The notes beneath the pieces were generated by a model, which was not told where the DNA came from, searched no databases, and saw nothing but the letters and a program-made list of their open reading frames with translations. From Mucor racemosus (taxonomy: Eukaryota; Mucoromycota; Mucoromycetes; Mucorales; Mucoraceae), in contig JAPEHQ010000006.1 of assembly GCA_027405735.1 (NCBI GenBank), positions 2,480,001-2,544,000 of the forward strand: DNA of 64,000 nucleotides. Direction: 5' to 3'. Below, piece after piece: positions 1 to 11,770 of this stretch. Numbering within the stretch: the first letter of the stretch is position 1; each line of letters begins with the position of its first letter. Position numbers and translations under genes: made by a program.

Positions 1-1
1 G

Positions 2-769
2 ATCTTTTCAAACATTTCGATATATCTTGTATTGCGTCAAGAGAAAACGGCTGCTGTGTTTGTTGAATTAACTCATGATTTCTTGGTTAATGGCCCTGAT
101 ACCTATTATTCACTATTAGCCATTGAGACATGGACTAAACTCACTGTCAATTATGATAACCGTCAATTATTACACTCACTAGTGTCTAAAGAGCATATCT
201 TTAACTTGATTCAAGATATTTGGTTAGAGTTAACAGCTGTCATTCGTAGAGATTTCTTTTCAACTGATGGCCGTGTAATGCATGCCATGACATCAAATCA
301 ATTAGCAACTCTGGAATTAACGATTATTGGATTATACAACATTGTGGCAATTGTGCAACTTGAAAGTTTAAAACAACAATTAGTTCAAAAAAATAAGAGC
401 ATTGGCATGATGATTATTCGACTATCTATTACATTGGCAGAATCAGGAAATCCACAATTTGGATTAGCTACTAAACGTGGTATGGAATTGATTCGTTCTT
501 TGGTTTGTGGTGGTGATGGTATTCGAAGGCGCAACAACCGTCAGCAACAACAGAGACCACTGGAAGCTCTTTCTCAATATAACAAGAAAGATGAAAAGAA
601 CGAAGATAATGATCAATTATCTGTCTCTGAAATTGCTAACCGTATCCTAGACATGCCTGTTGTTCGTGAAAAACTCATGTTGTCCATGTTAAAACCTACT
701 ACTGATCCAGAGATTTTACGAGAATTATCTGATATTGTTTCCCTGATAGATGAAGACACCACTGTATAA
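2..769 (+). CDS. SWI/SNF chromatin-remodelling subunit, ARID1/Swi1-like, C-terminal part
   Basis: The frame is open from the first bases, so the gene enters from the left and only about 255 C-terminal residues are present, ending in TAA at 767-769. The segment is helical and armadillo-like. It resembles the C-terminal domain of BAF250/ARID1/Swi1 (Pfam BAF250_C) in its order: an 'AIETWTKL' helix, then 'IGMMIIRLSITLAES', then 'RGMELIRSL', and a short basic/Gln stretch (RRRNNRQQQQ). In that family this domain acts as a protein-protein scaffold in the SWI/SNF nucleosome-remodelling complex in the nucleus; the ARID DNA-binding domain would lie upstream, outside the window. The match is from remembered family pattern and not from a search. 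Another armadillo-type chromatin protein such as an Rsc9-like subunit is the main alternative. Confidence 0.55.
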   Translation: MFSNISIYLVLRQEKTAAVFVELTHDFLVNGPDTYYSLLAIETWTKLTVNYDNRQLLHSLVSKEHIFNLIQDIWLELTAVIRRDFFSTDGRVMHAMTSNQLATLELTIIGLYNIVAIVQLESLKQQLVQKNKSIGMMIIRLSITLAESGNPQFGLATKRGMELIRSLVCGGDGIRRRNNRQQQQRPLEALSQYNKKDEKNEDNDQLSVSEIANRILDMPVVREKLMLSMLKPTTDPEILRELSDIVSLIDEDTTV

Positions 770-1340
770 ATTAAACCCTCACTCTTTCTCTTTTTCCTCT
801 CTTTTTTTATAATTATTCGTTTACAATCACTTTCTCCTCTTTTTTTTTTACTTTTTTTCACACACAAAATCACACAAACACATATTACAATCCAAAAATA
901 TACAACAAAATCATAAATTGCTCATATAATAATAACAAAACAGACTATTATTCTAATGGCCATTGGTTGTAGTTTTGTGTTTGGTGCTGAACTAGATGTC
1001 AATAGCTCTGGCACTTTCAATTTCATATACTGCACTTCTCAGTTAATCTATTGACTATGTTTCTTTTTCTTACAGGACATTCCATTACTGAATTTTATAT
1101 GCAGTATAAATAGAAAGAAAATGTATTTCCCATGAATCAGGAAACCTTTATACATATATTTTCGATTGCAATGCATATTAATATGCATGGAAGACGTTAT
1201 GTATATTCAAATATCCCATCGGCTTCAGCATAAAATGGATTATTTTCCAATCCTTTCAAACAAATGAGATCTATTTGGGCTTCAGCCTACCTAATAACGT
1301 TCATTATATTCATCTAATATGAATCAATCATGTCCAGACA
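770..1340. other. Intergenic region downstream of the SWI/SNF gene
   Basis: A+T-rich and without a credible ORF. Pyrimidine-rich tracts follow the stop codon (780-860). A perfect 18-bp palindrome (ATGCATATTAATATGCAT) sits at 1171-1188. No other structure is evident before the first R repeat. Confidence 0.6.
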
Positions 1341-2010
1341 CCCTAAGATGCTTCAAAAATGCACAGCGCATTATGCTGGATGTATACCTGTTCCTGAATT
1401 ATTTCATACCTCACAAAAGTCTAGAAATAGGTGAAAAATACCGCTATTTTTTTCTTAAAAGTAGGTTTGACTTTTCATCCTTGTCCTACTTTTTTTTTCA
1501 CTAAATAACTCCAAGAAAAAAATATTTACCAATGTACCTGAGTTGTGTAATTTTAATCCAAAAACAAATACTCAAAAATATCCTATCTTTTGCAGTTGGT
1601 ATAATGTTTTTAGTGCTAATGTTTCAGATTTTTGCAAGTATTTCGCTGCTAAAAATTAAAAATTCTGAAGCTTCATATCTCTACAAAAAATTAAGCTATA
1701 ATAACGCTTTTTAATAATAAAACTTACTTTTTTTGAACACTCTATAACATATTTCAGTATGAAAAAATTCCGAGCACTTATTTTTTTTTTCATTTTTTTG
1801 ACATTTTTGTAGCAGATTTCAAAATATTCGTTAAATTGATCAGCATATTTTTTAAATTTATATTATAGACCTCGTTGAGCTCTATTGAACTCAATTTAGT
1901 TTTTTTCGAAATATTGATTTTTCGTGGAGATATCCTCAAAAATATGTACAAACGAAGGCCTTCATTTCTAGCTACAATTTCTACCTTGTGTACCCTCATC
2001 CCAAATTCTA
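1340..2010 (+). repeat. Dispersed repeat family R, copy 1 (most divergent)
   Basis: This copy aligns by eye with the five other R copies in the window. The shared path includes 'TATCCTATCTTTTGCAG', 'TTGGTATAATGTTTTTAG' and the conserved core around 1917-1950. It differs from the others more than they differ among themselves. At about 2010 the R sequence stops abruptly and LINE reverse-transcriptase coding sequence begins, so the 3' part of the repeat is missing here. The short ORFs it contains are the same opposing frames seen in the other copies and are not annotated as genes. Boundaries are approximate. Confidence 0.7.
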
Positions 2011-3010
2011 CTCTTGTATATTCGACAAAAATCCTTTGTTATGCGGATGATGCGCTTGCTTTTGTACAAAATCGGAATGATCTGCAACGATTAGAGTACC
2101 ACTTAGAAATATATTGTAAAGCTTCTAATGCTAAGGTTAACTACAACAAGGTTGAAGCTATTATCTCTCTCTGGCAAAAACACAGGCTTTTATTGGAGAA
2201 ATGCATTAACAGACATGAGGATTACCAAGTTCACAACCATTGACGATACGGTACCAGTTACCTATCTCGGCCTTCCATTATTGCATTCAATCAGGCAAAG
2301 AGAAATCTTTATGGCGAGATTACTAGATAACCTGAGGACTACTACTGTCAAGATGTACAATACTCGAACACTCTCGGTGTTAGGAAAAGCAACAGTACTA
2401 AATAATCTGTTACTATCAAAATGCTGGTACCTTTTAAGAGTTACTCCACTAACTCTTAATGATATTAAATCCATCGTCTCGATAGCTAACCAGTATCTAC
2501 GTAAAGGGATCTTTCCAGTCATACCCTGGTCAACATGGACAAATCCTAACCCGCTGGGTGATCTTGGAGTCTTGGATGTTGCTACACAACAATCTGCTCT
2601 GTATTTCCGTTGCGTTCAACCATTATTACAATCCTCATTAAACCAGACAATACTAGACCATATGCTGTGAATGCTCATCAACAAACGTAACCATAGTTAA
2701 TATGTAGAAATAACATTGCTGTTTTCTGCTAGTAGAGCTTCTGGTATGTACAAACAACGGACAACCACGGTTGAAATCATATATCGCTCCATAGATAACG
2801 TTCCCCTGAAATTTGAAGATGTAGAAATCAGAAATCACGACGACTACAGCTAGGATATTACCACTGAAGATAGTTTTGCAAGTTACTCCCTTGGTTCCTA
2901 AACTACCTGTCCGTGTCAAGTCTATGACAGTTTGTTATATATACTCAAATGACTCATTGAATACACAACTCAAGGTCATCCCGATTAGAAATAGTGATCG
3001 CAATCGAGCA
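2011..3010 (+). pseudogene. LINE ORF2 remnant, reverse-transcriptase end (left half)
   Basis: Starting near 2030 the translation reads through a YADD reverse-transcriptase active-site motif (CYADDALAFVQ, about 2040-2072) and on to 'VNYNK'. The frame then shifts at about 2160 and resumes as 'LSLSGKNTGFYW...YLGLPLL...VLGKATVLNNLLLSKCWYLL', the usual post-RT region of L1-type ORF2. It meets a TGA at 2668 and is badly decayed up to about 3010, where the hAT element begins. The right half of the same kind of sequence resumes at about 9546. It belongs to a different, diverged family from the LINE at 56.6-62.4 kb. No 5' endonuclease part is present. Confidence 0.75.
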
Positions 3011-3240
3011 GTGCGAGCATAAGCGAGCGAGCGAGCCCTATGCTTGGGCTCGCTTGAATTATAATTTTTTCAGGAAATTACTTGCTTGGGCTCGCTTGAT
3101 TAACTTTTTTTAAAAAATTTCTGCTTGGTGCTCGGTAAAAACATAGGAAGCTCGCTTGCATACCTGCTCGATATGCTCTAATTCAATGGAGGCTCGCTTA
3201 CCTAAAAACTTGACTCGCTCGCTTGCTTGATTAAAAAGTT
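3011..3240. repeat. Left terminal/subterminal repeat block of the hAT element
   Basis: A cluster of short motifs (GCGAGCGAGC, GGGCTCGCTTG, GCTCGCTTGC) recurs every 10-40 bp in otherwise A+T-rich DNA. hAT transposases are known to bind repeated subterminal motifs of this sort. The block has its partner at 9296-9545. Confidence 0.6.
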
Positions 3241-3621
3241 AATTCAAGCATGTTACACAAGTAAATACAGTTTATCCCAGCTATTTATAGTAATATTTAT
3301 AATTTCAAATCTGTTGACATATTTTGTTATGATGTATAGATAAAATTTATTGTCATTGAGGAGTGAAACATGATATAACATGTTGGTATTAAAAATAAGA
3401 GGAAATTGAGCTATATATAAATTAAAATAAAAAAATAAGAATGAATGGTTTCAAACCACCAAAAGTATTAATGATAGCAAAGTAAAAATATTCGAATATG
3501 CATTCAATAAAAGTACAAAAAGGTTGAAAGAGTAAAAAATATAAAGTAAGAGTAATGCATATTTGTAAAATATTATGCACAAACAAAGAAAAAAGTAAAT
3601 CGCACATCAAAGTATATCCAG

Positions 3622-4018
3622 AAAAGTACCAAACAAAGAAACAATAAGACTACATGAAACCAGAAAATATCAAGCAAAGAAGCAATAAGGCGACATGAAT
3701 CTAGAAAAGCATCCAGCAAAAAAAAAAACAAGGCGACATGAATCTAGAAAAACACCAAACAAAGAAACAGTAAAACAACATGAATCCAGAAAAGCACCAA
3801 GCAAAGAAACAATAAGGCTACATGAATCTAGAAAAGTGTCCAGCAAAAAAAAACAAGGCGACATGAAACCAGAAAAGTATCCAGCAAAGAAAAAACAAGG
3901 CGACATGAATCTAGAAAAACACCAAGCAAAGAAAAAACAAGGCGACATGAATCTAGAAAAGCACCAAGCGAAGAAACAGTAAAATAGCATGAATCCAGAA
4001 AAGTACCAAGCAAAGAAA
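3622..4018. repeat. 42-bp minisatellite, about 9.5 units
   Basis: Successive units begin 'AAAAGCACCAAGCAAAGAAA' and end 'GACATGAATCTAG', with a period of 42 bp and occasional one- or two-base length changes in the A-run. The array lies inside the hAT element, 3' of the transposase stop. Because 42 is a multiple of three, long spurious ORFs with a 14-residue period arise on both strands. I do not regard them as genes. Confidence 0.85.
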
Positions 4019-4062
4019 TACCAAGATATTTGGGGAAGCAGGATAGAAAGGGAGAGAAAGAT

Positions 4063-4172
<110 letters not shown>

Positions 4173-4274
4173 CAATAGAAGAAACAACCAATATACAAAA
4201 GTGAGATTACCAGAGAAAGAAAAAATAATACAATGATTAAGAAAGAGAAATATATACACCAAAAAACGACACAA

Positions 4275-7200
4275 CTAAATTAACTCGAGGTTGTCAATCT
4301 CATCAACCCAGTATGACAAAAGCATCATGTTTTTTATATTTTCACTTGTCAAGCGATTCCTCTCATTGGTTATAAATCTTTTCGATCTGCTGAATACTCT
4401 TTCACAACTTGTCGAGGACGCTACTACACTCAAATAATCTGATGCCATATTTGCAAGATTGGAAGATCCAGTAACGCTTGCAGTTTTCCAGAACATCAAC
4501 TCCCTTGAAATTGGATTAAGTCCATGCGACTCTTCCAGGCCCTTTTCCCACCAAAGGATGTCATCCTCAGAAGCTTGTTCTACTGATTGCGATTGCTGAA
4601 ATACCTGATGTTGTTGCAGTTGAAGTGGTGCTGCTTTGATATACATATCTAGCTGATCCACAAAATTTTCAGTGTAATTCTGAGATTGTTCATGTACTAT
4701 CTTTCGTCTTACATAGCGCACTTGCTGTTCGTAATCAAATTCTTCTTCGCTATCATCCTGCTCATCAAATTCATCAGGAACTGAAATATTGTACTGATTA
4801 GATGCTTCATTGGTGGCATTTGGATTGTACTTTTTCCAAGCATTTTTCACTGCTTCTTCCGCCTGTGTTTCGTAAGGTTCGCCCCAATTTTCGGACTTCC
4901 AATAACTGAACCTGTATGATGGGTCCAGTGCTGTAGCAACTGGATAAATGTCACTTGTGCCTGTTTTTGAGTAGTAGCTTGTCAATTTCAAGTACGCAAA
5001 AAAGCATCCTTTCACCATGTTGTCATGAATACTTGTGGTGTTCATTCTTTTGATAGATTCTCCATACATTGATTTGAACTCATCAAAACTGATTTGCATT
5101 AAATCTTGAGCACCACTACGAGTACGACCAGAAGCAGAAGGTACACGACATGGATCGATGCCAGGAGTGGGGTTGAGAGAACAATGTTTAAATGACTTCC
5201 TTATCTTGCGCTCTAGCAATGTAAATAGTATGTTATATTTAAAAATAACCTCGTTGATTGTGGGATATCTAACATAAAAATTGTAAAGTCAATGTCTATT
5301 CACTTAACTAATTCAAAATATAAAAAAAAAACTTACTTTTGGCCAGACATCCAACGTGATACAATTTCAAATGGTTCTAAAACTTTCACAATTTCCTTCA
5401 AGTATGCTACATCTTGATCGTCTAAATAATATTTCCCAAGTTTTTCAGTGAAGCTACGGTGCATACATGTAGCATTAAATGCTTCGACTTGTTGAAGGCC
5501 CCTTTTGATCATGTAAAAGCTAGAGTTCCAACGTGTTTTATTATCGAGTATCATTCGCAACGCAGGGATGTCGACATATTTACATTCTAAAATGTATTGG
5601 CGAGTGATTGTTGATGAGGCCCTAAAAGGTTTGTATTTAATTTCAATATTCAAAGCACAAAATACATGTAAATATTACCTGATTCTAACAATTCCTGCTC
5701 TTAATCTGTTTAATGGATTACTATCTCTAGTTACATGACCAATGGCAGATTCAACATCTTCGTTATCTTCATGGTCTTCACGAGCTCTAAGCAAATATAC
5801 AGACTCTTCATTGGTCGGTGCTTGATTAGTAAAACCGGCATTTAACATTGCTGTAACTGCTAAATTCAAGGTGTGTGCAAAGCACCTTATCCAATGTTGA
5901 TTAGGATCAAAATTTGGTATCAGAAGAGCCAGTTCTTCTGCCATTGCCTTCATATTTGATGCGGAATCCGAAGTGATTGTGAATAATTTTGATTGTATTT
6001 CATAATCAATAAGTAATTTATGCACAACTTCAGCAATGTTTTTACCTTTATTGTTAATATGGTAAAGAAAAAAAAATTGTATCAGTTAATCACAATCTAT
6101 CAAGATTTAAAATGACAACTTACCAGTATGTGTATTCATTAATACCTCAAACCCCAAAAGAACTTGCTTTGGTCTAAAATCTTTATCAATGAAGTGACAA
6201 ACAACCCCCAAATAATCAGATGAGCCATTTGTTCCAGATGAGCTTGTCCAGACATCCATAGTTAAATTTACTTTTGTTTGTCTTTTCAAAACAGAAATGA
6301 TCCTTGTTTTGTAATCAATGGCTTTTGATCGGATTTTAGAGGCAAGGGTATTAGCCGAGTAAACTTGTACAATGTTTGGTGATGCAGCTCTTCTAACTAA
6401 GTTTAATAAATGACGAAATTCATAGTTATTGACAAATGTATGGGGAAGAGAATTCTTCAAGATTAATTTTATCAGAGCATCATTGAACATTTCTTTTGTT
6501 ACAGAATAAGATTTAGGTGTTGTATTATCTGATGATCCAACAACCAAATGACGATCAAGAGAGCCTACAGCTGTTGCTCTCGGTTTTCCATTTTGTTCCC
6601 AAAGATTAAGAGCTATGGATAGATATAAAGGTATATATTAGCCTTAGTAAATTATAAAACATCAAATATTAACAACTAACCTATTGAGCCATCCATATTA
6701 TGCTTTCTTTTTGCATGTCGAAGAATTGACGTAGTAGCAGATCTTGAATATGATTCCTTACAGTTAACTCTATCCACGTTACAATGATATAAGTCACCAA
6801 TCACTTTGGCATAGCCATACCTAAGGATCCAAGAAATTGATTGACCTCTACGAGAATTATCACCACCAAAAAAGGTATTATCAAGATATTCTCCTGGGAT
6901 TGGGAAACTTACTTCACCACCTTGTTGATTTGATAAAGAAGCTTGAGATTGATTCAATAATGAGGCTGCAACATTTACTTGATTAGATGAGGAAGCTACA
7001 GCGGATGAATGGGATTGATCTGATGATGAAGGAAGAAGAGGATCAAGAGGTGGTGGTACTAAAGTACCAGCATTACCAATTGAAAAATCAACATTCTCAG
7101 TAAAGGTGGATTCTCCTGCAAAATCAAAAGGATTATGGTTGGACTGGCCAGGAGCATAGAGTATATCATCTAATACTGATGTTGCTTGGAAGGATTGATC

Positions 7201-7290
7201 ATCAGAAGAGAATTGGAGACCAGACATCATGGTTCGAAAGCCTTGGTTTTGATCTTGGGATTCTTGATTTTGGGAGTTTTCATAGTTCAT
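4275..7290 (-). CDS. hAT transposase (BED zinc finger, RNase H-like core, C-terminal dimerisation domain)
   Basis: Five exons join in frame: 7290-6681, 6612-6124, 6045-5679, 5621-5337, 5268-4275. All introns are GT-AG, giving 914 residues ending in TAG. The acceptor at 5269-5270 was chosen over a stronger-looking one near 5214 because only it keeps the frame and yields the family-like 'YPTINEV...YNILFTLLE' segment. An N-terminal Ser/Gln-rich region precedes a BED-type finger (Cys170, Cys177, His192, His197). The core shows 'MDVWTS' (Asp323) and 'TSDSASNM', followed by 'RCFAHTLNLAV', as in hAT DDE enzymes. The C-terminus has 'ILWWEKG' and 'SSTSCERVFSRSKRFIT', the hAT dimerisation signature. 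The enzyme would excise and reinsert the element in the nucleus. No inactivating change is seen. Confidence 0.88.
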
Positions 7291-9295
7291 TTTCAGTAAT
7301 ATTAATAATATGGTTGAAAAATATAATAATGTGGAGATGATTAAGGCCTTTTTGACGCTGGGTATTTATATCAATTTACATATTTTAAAATGTAGTTGAT
7401 GTTGATCTAACAAGGCTTGATGTTAATGCTATTTTTTGACCTACTTATAAATGAAGTAGCTTGTCCACTTACTATATACGGTCAAGCTTGGAATTCATTC
7501 AAGCTACATGATTTTGCACAATACATTACATAATAAATAACGTTTTTTTGTTGGCATATACCAAATAAAAAAAATGGGTGTACACACTATTGAGCTTTCT
7601 ACATCGTGTAGTATTTTTTTCTATATCGCATCCAAACGTTGCTCTATAAAAAAAATAATGATTTAGTGTGACCCACTAGTTGTTTGAGGAACTTCAATGT
7701 TATGATTTACATCAATTGAACAATTACTTACTAAAGTCTTTAGTAAATGGGTATTTAAATAAAAAGGCTCTCTTTTTCTTCTTCTTCGTCTTCTGGTGAA
7801 CAGACTATAAAAGGATCATTGACCTCATTTCATATTTTAGCAAAGCATGATAATATCTAGCGTTTGATATAGCACACAAATTAATGCCAAATTACGTGAG
7901 AAATTCAAAATCCGTTCAAAATGCTGTACTAATTCCAAATGTAATTGTATGAAATATTGCAATTAAATGCTCATTGCGAAGTATTTTCTATAATTTATAT
8001 TAGCAAGGTGTTTGTGTAGTGCCCTACAAGCATTTCTAATTACCTTTATTACAGTGGTATGATACCTCATTTTACAAAGAGAAAGCTAGTGTTAACAAGC
8101 GGGATTTGAATCTAAAAGACTATAGGTTGTCAAATGTGTTAATTTAGATCATTTCTTTAGCTTTCAGCCTTGAGTAGTGTTCTTCAAGAATACGAATTAC
8201 CTTATTATTAAAGTAGTTGCATTTCTCTTGAGCTATTTTAAAGCATATTGAAAATAGTGCTCTAGTTTGCTGAAACATTTTGAGTTGCAATATTTTTCAA
8301 AAATAACGAGGAGGCAGGTCGCTCATAATATAATCCTTGATTACAATGAAGATAATGATGGCTATAATGAGAAAGATATTAACAATCGATTGTATGGTAT
8401 AATAATGTAAGCAATCTTTGTGAGGGCATTACTTCAAGAGTTACCTACTTGTGATGTTGCAATAAAAGGCTTGAACTACTTTAACATAACTTTATAGTGA
8501 TATTTTAACCTTTCTTATACAGTATATACATTGCATTGTATAATATAATATATCCGTCTATTCTTAAAGTATTAATTACATCTGGTTTTTTATGCAATGA
8601 GTCTCTAATTACTTTATGTCTGATATTCTTCCCAATGGGTAATTTGTTGAATTGTAATAAACCAGGTATTTACACTGAAACTATAATATTTGATTGAGGT
8701 ATACTAGCATATTTGAATTGTTGTAATAAAACTTTGCTTGAGGTGAATTAAAATTCTTTATCAGTATATGAAAGGAAACTTTAGATGTTGCCTTTCTTGA
8801 AATGTATGATTTTTTTTAATATTGGAAATGTTGTGATAGTGTGAACGTGTCTCGCTATTATTTAAATATTCAAATCAGTTGCTAAACGTCTATAGACCTG
8901 TTGGCTGTTGCTGATTTCCAGGCTTTATTACATAGTAATTTTAACTCCAAATAGGAAACAATGTGTTGTCAATAACAACCTAAAATAAATCCAATGCTTC
9001 AATTGACGTAAATGAAATCAATTAATTCGAGCAATGATCATTTGATGCTGCTGCTTATATTGAATGTTTAATCGTTGCTGTTACTATTTCTGTAGGTTTT
9101 GTTTTGTCGAAAGCTTTGATAAAATATTTTAGAATAATACGAATACGGTTAAAACATGTTTAGTATCAGAAAATTGTATAGTGGTGTTATAGCTTGTGTT
9201 CATATACATATGGGGGTTTTTTTTTTTTTTTTGAAAATTTGTTAATTTTCAAAGTTTATCTTTTATTTATATACAAAACGGAATTGAAAATATAA
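7291..9295. other. Noncoding 5' part of the hAT element
   Basis: Two kilobases of A+T-rich DNA lie between the transposase start and the right repeat block. It should contain the transposase promoter; TATA-like stretches are too common here to single one out. No ORF or repeat match was recognised. A T17 run lies at about 9217-9233. Confidence 0.5.
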
Positions 9296-9545
9296 TGCAA
9301 TGCTTGAGCTCTGCTTGGACTTGCTTGGTTACTCATATGCTCGTGCTCGACTTGCTTGACTTTTTGCAAAATTGGACAATGCTTGACTTGTGCTTGGTTG
9401 CTTGGTTTCAAAATTGAAAATGCTCGATATGCATCTGCTCGATGAGCCATTGCTTGGGCTCGGGCTTGCTTGAGTAACTTTCAAATATTTTAAACTCGGC
9501 AAATGCTTGATGAAACTGCTTGCGCTCGCTTGGGCTCGGCCATTT
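9296..9545. repeat. Right terminal/subterminal repeat block of the hAT element
   Basis: Roughly a dozen GCTTG motifs and several GCTCG motifs occur in 250 bp, for example 'GACTTGCTTGG', 'GGGCTCGGGCTTGCTTGAG' and 'GCGCTCGCTTGGGCTCGG'. It is the inverted counterpart of the block at 3011-3240. Confidence 0.6.
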
Positions 9546-10324
9546 TGCGAACGCTAATTAGAAACATTGAACAATCTAATCGACAAGTTAGTAAAAAACT
9601 GTTCAGACAAATTCAAGATGAATCAATTCGGTTACAGCCTTACATAACAAGTCTGATACAAGACTCCCCCTCTAAAACGGATGTAGATACGGACATGGCA
9701 GATATAACAGAACATAGCACCGTTGATTTCTCACCATTTATTAAACAACTTTTCCCTACTGAACACGCCATAATTGCTCACATAATTACAACGAGATCCT
9801 TTAGAAAAGCTTGCGCTACGGCACATTGCTCCAACATACCTGAAATAAATTGAAAGTACTTTTGGGCACTCTCTTTGACACTTGTACAAAGAAATCTTTT
9901 ATACCGTTTTCTGACAAGGTCAATACCGCACAAATCCATTCTCTACTATTTCAAGATGATCATTAATTCACCAATTTGTATTGTTTGTAAAAACTCAAAA
10001 GAAAACGCTGAACATCTACTATTTTTCTGCCCGCCTAAATCCTCAATATGGAAGGACATTATTTTCGAATTTCTATGGCCCACGGTATCAGTGAAAGATA
10101 TAATACATGCCTACTCCACCCTAGACTTTACAGATGTGCAATATGTCTCTAAAATCTATACTACTGCACCTATTATGGTTACTCTTATAAATCTGGCCAG
10201 CATTTGGAGAGCTCACTTTCGACTAATATTCTATGATGCGCTCTTTAACCGGATCATGGTGGTAAAACAAATTAAAGAAGAAGAAATCCAGTTTGATTTA
10301 TCAGAATATGCTTATGTTAAATAA
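9546..10324 (+). pseudogene. LINE ORF2 remnant, C-terminal zinc-finger end (right half)
   Basis: One frame is open from the hAT junction to TAA at 10322-10324 except for a TGA at 9851-9853. It contains the C-terminal zf-RVT-like domain of L1-type ORF2, 'CIVCKNSKENAEHLLFFC' followed by 'IWKDIIFEFLWP', and ends with 'SIWRAHFRLIF'. The TGA stands where the LINE at 56.6 kb has a Trp ('AKWQQFW' there, 'IN*KYFW' here). This half continues the remnant at 2011-3010, interrupted by the hAT element. Confidence 0.75.
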
Positions 10325-11263
10325 AACTAGAAAATTTAATCAAGTAAAGAGATTGTCGTTTATTAAAAGGAAATAAAGAGGGTTTATATTATACTAATTG
10401 AGTTGAGGGAAATGATGATGTGATAAGGACTATAGTTGTTATCTATTATACTAAAAAAGACAACTGACAAATATTTAAAGTAAGGCAGATTTATGAGTGT
10501 CAATATTTTGTTTTATCACTTCCTTTAATTTTGAGATACATGAAGCAACTCATAGCATACAGTAATTTAGAGGATCGTTAACACTACTCAAAGTTTTGAA
10601 AAAAAGTCAAAAGCTCATCCAAGGCTCGGCTCATGCCTTGAAACTGCTGTTGATATATATATATATATATATATATACTGGAGAGTTACCACATTAACCT
10701 CTCCAAAGTGTCATATATTTTCAGAGTAGAAATGATACTTAAAAATGCAATTTAAAATAGAATAAGTAACTAATTACAAGTAACCATACTAATGCCAATT
10801 TGCTTTCAAATATATAATAATTACATCATCTAAAGAAAAAAACCAACAGCGAGTATAATTCTCAATTTGCTAGTGTTAGTGTGGGGTACCCTTTGTCAAA
10901 AAAAAAGAGTATGTACTCACAAATGCGATGATGATCTGTGGCCCTGGAAAGATATTATGGTCAAAACGATATGTTAATAATATGATTTTTAATATTAGAG
11001 ATCGATAAACATTGGTTGAAGGAAGGTTGATGCTTGAGAGTTTATGGATACATACAATATTATTTATAGAAAGAATAATAATACAGACTAGTAACATTCA
11101 TCATGGAGAACGTAGGCTTTATTACTAGAAAACCTAATGGTAAAAGAAAGAATCAAGAGCTTTTAGGTCTTGGTTTAAAATACTATTTATAAGAATGACA
11201 TTTAAATATGAGTTAGAAATGAAATTGGCTTCAAAATTGGCTGTTTAATATTCTCGAAAACCG
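10325..11263. other. Intergenic region without recognised gene
   Basis: A+T-rich spacer with a (TA)n tract at about 10651-10676. Only short ORFs without recognisable domains occur. Confidence 0.5.
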
Positions 11264-11770
11264 ACAATATCGATTTTAGACCAAAAAAGCATTGATTATA
11301 ACGTAGATAATGAAACAAAATGATTAAGTCCTGGATACCTGGATGCTGTTTTTGTTCGAGAAAAATATTACAAACAGAAATTTACAAAGAAGGCATAAAT
11401 ACTTTTAGTGTTGCCAAACAGGTTGTTGTCGTTATTCCCATTTGGTCTCCGAAAGAAGAACATAGGCAGACCTCTTTCAAACCCCAAATTTCAAATTGAT
11501 ATATCTCGTCAATAAGGCAATTCTCTTGAATCAGAGTAACTCACATCTGTTTTAAATAGGATTGTTGTCGAGCCCAGCTTGTACTAGTTAATTTGGCAGG
11601 CAAAACCCGGCTCAGCACCAATTCTAGTTTTAAACCATTCAAAATATCTTCAGTATTAATTATATTATGATCGATATACTTTAATAAATTGACTAAAAAA
11701 CCTTGATCTCATTGCTCTGCTCATCTAGGCTGCCTGATCTGCACAAAATTTTTTATGCTGCCCATCTGTG
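11264..11770 (+). repeat. Partial direct copy of the segment at 13500-14130
   Basis: From 'TTTAGACCAAAAAAG' through 'GGTCTCCGAAAGAAGAA' to 'GCTGCCCATCTGTG' this stretch follows 13507-14128 in the same orientation. It lacks about 190 bp (13600-13795 in the longer copy) and has about 80 unrelated bp near 11560-11640. The inverted counterpart of the longer version is at about 30860-31850. Confidence 0.75.

Noticed and set aside
3622..4018. CRISPR-like array
   Set aside because: Units are contiguous with no unique spacers, and the genome is eukaryotic.
5200..5219. Acceptor TTGCTAG for the last hAT transposase intron
   Set aside because: It would put the frame into an immediate stop. The acceptor at 5269-5270 keeps the frame and adds a family-typical segment.
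8095..8135. tRNA-like TTCAAATCCCGC on the minus strand
   Set aside because: The five bases before the loop do not pair with CCCGC and no cloverleaf can be drawn.
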